Of a stretch of DNA of 16,130 nucleotides, positions 14,125 through 16,130 are shown one piece after another. A program made the translations under genes and the position numbers. Each line of letters starts with the position of its first letter. Positions within the stretch are counted from its first letter, which is position 1. The notes beneath the pieces were generated by a model, which had not been told where the DNA came from, did no database searches, and saw only the letters and a list, made by a program, of their open reading frames with translations. Source of the DNA: Sulfurimonas sp. (GTDB taxonomy: Bacteria; Campylobacterota; Campylobacteria; Campylobacterales; Sulfurimonadaceae); contig JAQIBW010000279.1 of NCBI GenBank assembly GCA_027858865.1, positions 1-16,130 on the forward strand, given 5' to 3'.

Positions 14125-14540
14125 TAAATTATCAACTAAATTTAGATGAACTTCACATATTAATAGAAGAAATTAGCAATAAATTTCAAAATGGAGTCAT
14201 TATTTTAAGAGGTGACTTGGCATCTGGAAAAACAACTTTTGTTAAGGCTTTAGTCTTGCATCTAGGAGTAGATGATGATGTCACTTCTCCAACATTTTCT
14301 CTTCAACAATGTTATGGAGATAGGATTTTTCACTATGATATTTACAACCATGGGATAGAACATTTTATATCTTTAGGTATGCTAGAAGAGTTAGACAAAG
14401 ATGGACTTCACTTGGTGGAGTGGGGTGATGATAAACTCTCTGAGATTTTAGATTCTGCGGATATAAAAACATTAACGATTACAATTGAAAAACTAGATGA
14501 TAATAGTAGAAACTATGAGGTAGATTATGCACACGCTTAA
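14121..14540 (+). CDS. tsaE: TsaE, tRNA t6A synthesis ATPase
   Basis: A 139-residue P-loop protein of the TsaE (YjeE) family, the ATPase that cycles the TsaB-TsaD complex in forming N6-threonylcarbamoyladenosine at position 37 of ANN-decoding tRNAs. Visible are the Walker A GDLASGKTTFVKAL (about 31-44), the switch-like VTSPTFSLQQCY (about 53-64), HYDIYN (about 70-75) and the C-terminal VEWGDDKL (about 98-105). The family usually has about 140-160 residues, so the length is normal. It overlaps trpD by four bases and lptB by 14 bases (14527-14540), which implies coupled translation. In Campylobacter the same gene sits between the S4 gene and lptB. Confidence 0.94.
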   Translation: MINYQLNLDELHILIEEISNKFQNGVIILRGDLASGKTTFVKALVLHLGVDDDVTSPTFSLQQCYGDRIFHYDIYNHGIEHFISLGMLEELDKDGLHLVEWGDDKLSEILDSADIKTLTITIEKLDDNSRNYEVDYAHA

Positions 14541-15249
14541 AGCAGTTGATTTAAAAAAAAGAATAAAAGATTTAGAAATAGTAAAAGGTATGAGCCTAGA
14601 AGTTAGCAGTGGAGAAGTTGTTGGACTTCTTGGACCAAATGGAGCTGGAAAAACAACAACATTCTATATGATTTGCGGACTTGTTGAAGCAAGTGAGGGT
14701 GAAGTTTTTTTTGATGGTGAAAATCTATCAAATATGCCACTTCATCAAAGAGCTATAAAAGGGATTGGTTATCTTCCCCAAGAAGCTTCTATCTTTAAAG
14801 ACCTTACAGTAGAAGACAACCTTATGGTAGCGGCCCAAGTAAGCATTGAAGGTAAAGAAGCACAAGAAGCAAGGATTTTAGAACTTCTGGATATGTTTAA
14901 TATTGAGCCGATTCGCTACCGTAAGGGTATTAGCCTTAGTGGTGGAGAGAGACGTCGGGTTGAGATAGCAAGAGCTTTGGTAAATAAACCAAAGTTTTTA
15001 CTTCTTGATGAACCTTTTGCGGGAGTTGACCCTATCGCTGTTATGGATATACAAAAAGTTATCCATCAGCTTGTATCTTATGATATTGGTGTTTTGATTA
15101 CTGACCATAATGTTCGTGAGACTCTAGCCGTATGTGACAGAGCTTATGTAATTAAAGCAGGAGAACTTCTTGCATCTGGAACAAGCGATGAAATCGGGCA
15201 AAATGCGGATGTACGTACACACTACTTAGGCGAGGCGTTTAAGCTTTAG
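14527..15249 (+). CDS. lptB: LptB, ATPase of the LPS export ABC transporter
   Basis: A 240-residue ABC ATPase that powers LptFG extraction of lipopolysaccharide from the inner membrane into the Lpt bridge. Walker A is GPNGAGKTTTFYMI (about 36-49), the Q-loop region GIGYLPQEASIFKDLTVEDNL (about 79-99), signature LSGGERRRVEIARAL (about 138-152), Walker B FLLLDEPFAGVDPIAV (about 158-173) and the H-loop ITDHNVRET (about 191-199). The PFAGVDPIAV and DHNVRETL segments are diagnostic of LptB against branched-chain amino acid ATPases. It overlaps tsaE by 14 bases and is followed by rpoN after 14 bases. The lptB-rpoN adjacency is widespread in Gram-negatives. Confidence 0.95.
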   Translation: MHTLKAVDLKKRIKDLEIVKGMSLEVSSGEVVGLLGPNGAGKTTTFYMICGLVEASEGEVFFDGENLSNMPLHQRAIKGIGYLPQEASIFKDLTVEDNLMVAAQVSIEGKEAQEARILELLDMFNIEPIRYRKGISLSGGERRRVEIARALVNKPKFLLLDEPFAGVDPIAVMDIQKVIHQLVSYDIGVLITDHNVRETLAVCDRAYVIKAGELLASGTSDEIGQNADVRTHYLGEAFKL

Positions 15250-15263
15250 GGCTTAAGTAAACA

Positions 15264-16130
15264 ATGGCAGCATTAAGACAAAACACCAGCGTAGAGACAA
15301 AGCACAAGCTATCAAACACTCTACGTAACTGGCTGCCTATTTTACACTCTAGTCTTGGTGATCTTGGCGCAGCTATGGCTCCTTTTGTCGAGTCCAACCC
15401 TGTAGTAGAAGTCGAATCCGGTTATGAAGAAGATTTTGAGAAAAAAATCCCTAAAAAAATCATAAATGGGCAGGTGAGTAACTCCCGTACTGAGCAAATA
15501 GAAGCTTTGACGATACAGAAAAAATCTCTTTATGAAGTTTTGGATGAACAGATAGGCAAACCACTTTTTCCGACTCCAATTTCTCAGGACATAGCATTTT
15601 TTGTTGTAGAAAATTTAGATGAAGATGGCTACTACGAAGGGGACAGTGAATCATTTTGTAGTAAAAACGGTATCTTAATAGATGCATTTGAAAAAATCCG
15701 TCTTAGGTTCGCTCATATAGAACCAGTTGGAATTGCCGCAAAAGATTTGGCTGAGTCTTTTTTGTTTCAGTTAGATAGCTCAGACATAAGTGATGAAGCT
15801 TATCCCTTATGTGTAGAAATCATAAAAGATATACAAGCTATACATAACTTTTCAGACAAAGATAATTTTAGTGAAGTAATGAGAGTGCTAGGAACATTTA
15901 AAAACCCTCCCTCAATAGAGTATCAAGAAGAGTCAGCTCATGTTGTTCCTGATCTTATGATATTTTTTAACGATGAAGATGCCATAGAGATAAAACTAAA
16001 CGATGCATATTATCCAACTATAAAAATAGATACTAACTATGCTGTAAAACATGAGTTTATTACTCAAAAAATAAAAGAAGCTAAAAGTTTGGTAGATGCA
16101 CTTGATATGAGACGTGCTACGCTATATAAG
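15264..16130 (+). CDS. rpoN: RNA polymerase sigma-54 factor (3' end outside window)
   Basis: The frame is open from ATG 15264 to the window end (289 codons), preceded in frame by a TAA at 15258, so the start cannot be earlier. Sigma-54 core-binding features are clear: ENLDEDGYY (about 114-122), IEPVGIAAKDLAESFL (about 153-168), VVPDLMIFFNDEDAIEIKLN (about 231-250) and KEAKSLVDALDMRRATLYK at the end. The DNA-binding helix-turn-helix and RpoN box lie beyond the window. Region I (HKLSNTLRNWLPILHSSLGDLGAAMAPFVESNP, split here as about residues 14-46) lacks the glutamine-rich LQLSQQL pattern of Proteobacteria, as I recall for other Campylobacterota. It is the last visible gene of the rqcP-trpD-tsaE-lptB-rpoN operon; AGGG (15248-15251) is a distant ribosome site. 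It is expected to drive middle flagellar genes and possibly the promoter at 12809-12827. Confidence 0.94.
   Translation, partial: MAALRQNTSVETKHKLSNTLRNWLPILHSSLGDLGAAMAPFVESNPVVEVESGYEEDFEKKIPKKIINGQVSNSRTEQIEALTIQKKSLYEVLDEQIGKPLFPTPISQDIAFFVVENLDEDGYYEGDSESFCSKNGILIDAFEKIRLRFAHIEPVGIAAKDLAESFLFQLDSSDISDEAYPLCVEIIKDIQAIHNFSDKDNFSEVMRVLGTFKNPPSIEYQEESAHVVPDLMIFFNDEDAIEIKLNDAYYPTIKIDTNYAVKHEFITQKIKEAKSLVDALDMRRATLYK

Noticed and set aside
15460..15687. Antisense open frame inside rpoN
   Set aside because: The plus strand here encodes recognisable sigma-54 sequence, and the antisense frame has no start context or family likeness.
1..16130. CRISPR arrays, tRNA genes, insertion sequences, phage or toxin-antitoxin genes
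   Set aside because: No regularly spaced repeats, cloverleaf sequences, transposase-like frames or terminal repeats were seen on reading both strands.

Overview
The window looks like a piece of a Campylobacterota (Epsilonproteobacteria) chromosome, most like Sulfurimonas, Sulfuricurvum or a relative. This is a judgement from protein resemblance, not a search. The DNA is AT-rich and coding-dense, with several ATGA or TAATG gene overlaps. The block S4/rqcP - trpD - tsaE - lptB - rpoN matches the S4-tsaE-lptB-rpoN order I recall from Campylobacter, here with trpD inserted. RpoN has the unusual N-terminus of this phylum, and the PAS protein is of the CetB/Aer type. No tRNA, rRNA, insertion sequence, phage gene or CRISPR array was seen.

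Layout. 1-2699 is uvrA (+), with its start outside the window. 2708-3981 (-) is a coupled pair, an HxlR/DUF24 regulator followed by an AEC-family permease. 3982-4110 is a divergent control region with a 15-bp inverted repeat of the TACT-N7-AGTA type. 4111-6509 (+) is a tight three-gene reductase operon: Fe-alcohol dehydrogenase/aldehyde reductase, MdaB-like quinone reductase and nitroreductase. The nitroreductase has an in-frame stop at codon 6 of its natural start. 6543-6983 (+) is a glycine-zipper lipoprotein and 7046-7963 (+) a family II pyrophosphatase. A perfect 10-bp hairpin separates these from 8005-10218 (-), a long-chain acyl-CoA ligase followed by a FliL-domain membrane protein. 10285-12060 (+) is a YgiQ-type radical SAM protein. 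It meets a CetB-like PAS protein (12067-12633, -) tail to tail at a hairpin that encodes both C-termini. The 12634-12892 gap carries a good sigma-54 promoter motif pointing at the PAS gene. 12893-16130 (+) is the rqcP-trpD-tsaE-lptB-rpoN operon, with rpoN cut by the window end.

The most interesting unit is 2708-6509. A redox-type regulator with an N-terminal cysteine faces genes for aldehyde, quinone and nitro-compound reduction across a repeat resembling the operator of its Bacillus relatives. I infer an electrophile-stress regulon in which the permease may move the inducing compound or its product. The second theme is motility and sigma-54: rpoN, a FliL-domain protein, and a PAS energy-taxis-like protein behind a sigma-54 motif. 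The remaining genes are housekeeping functions (DNA repair, pyrophosphate hydrolysis, LPS export, tRNA t6A synthesis, tryptophan synthesis and probable ribosome rescue).
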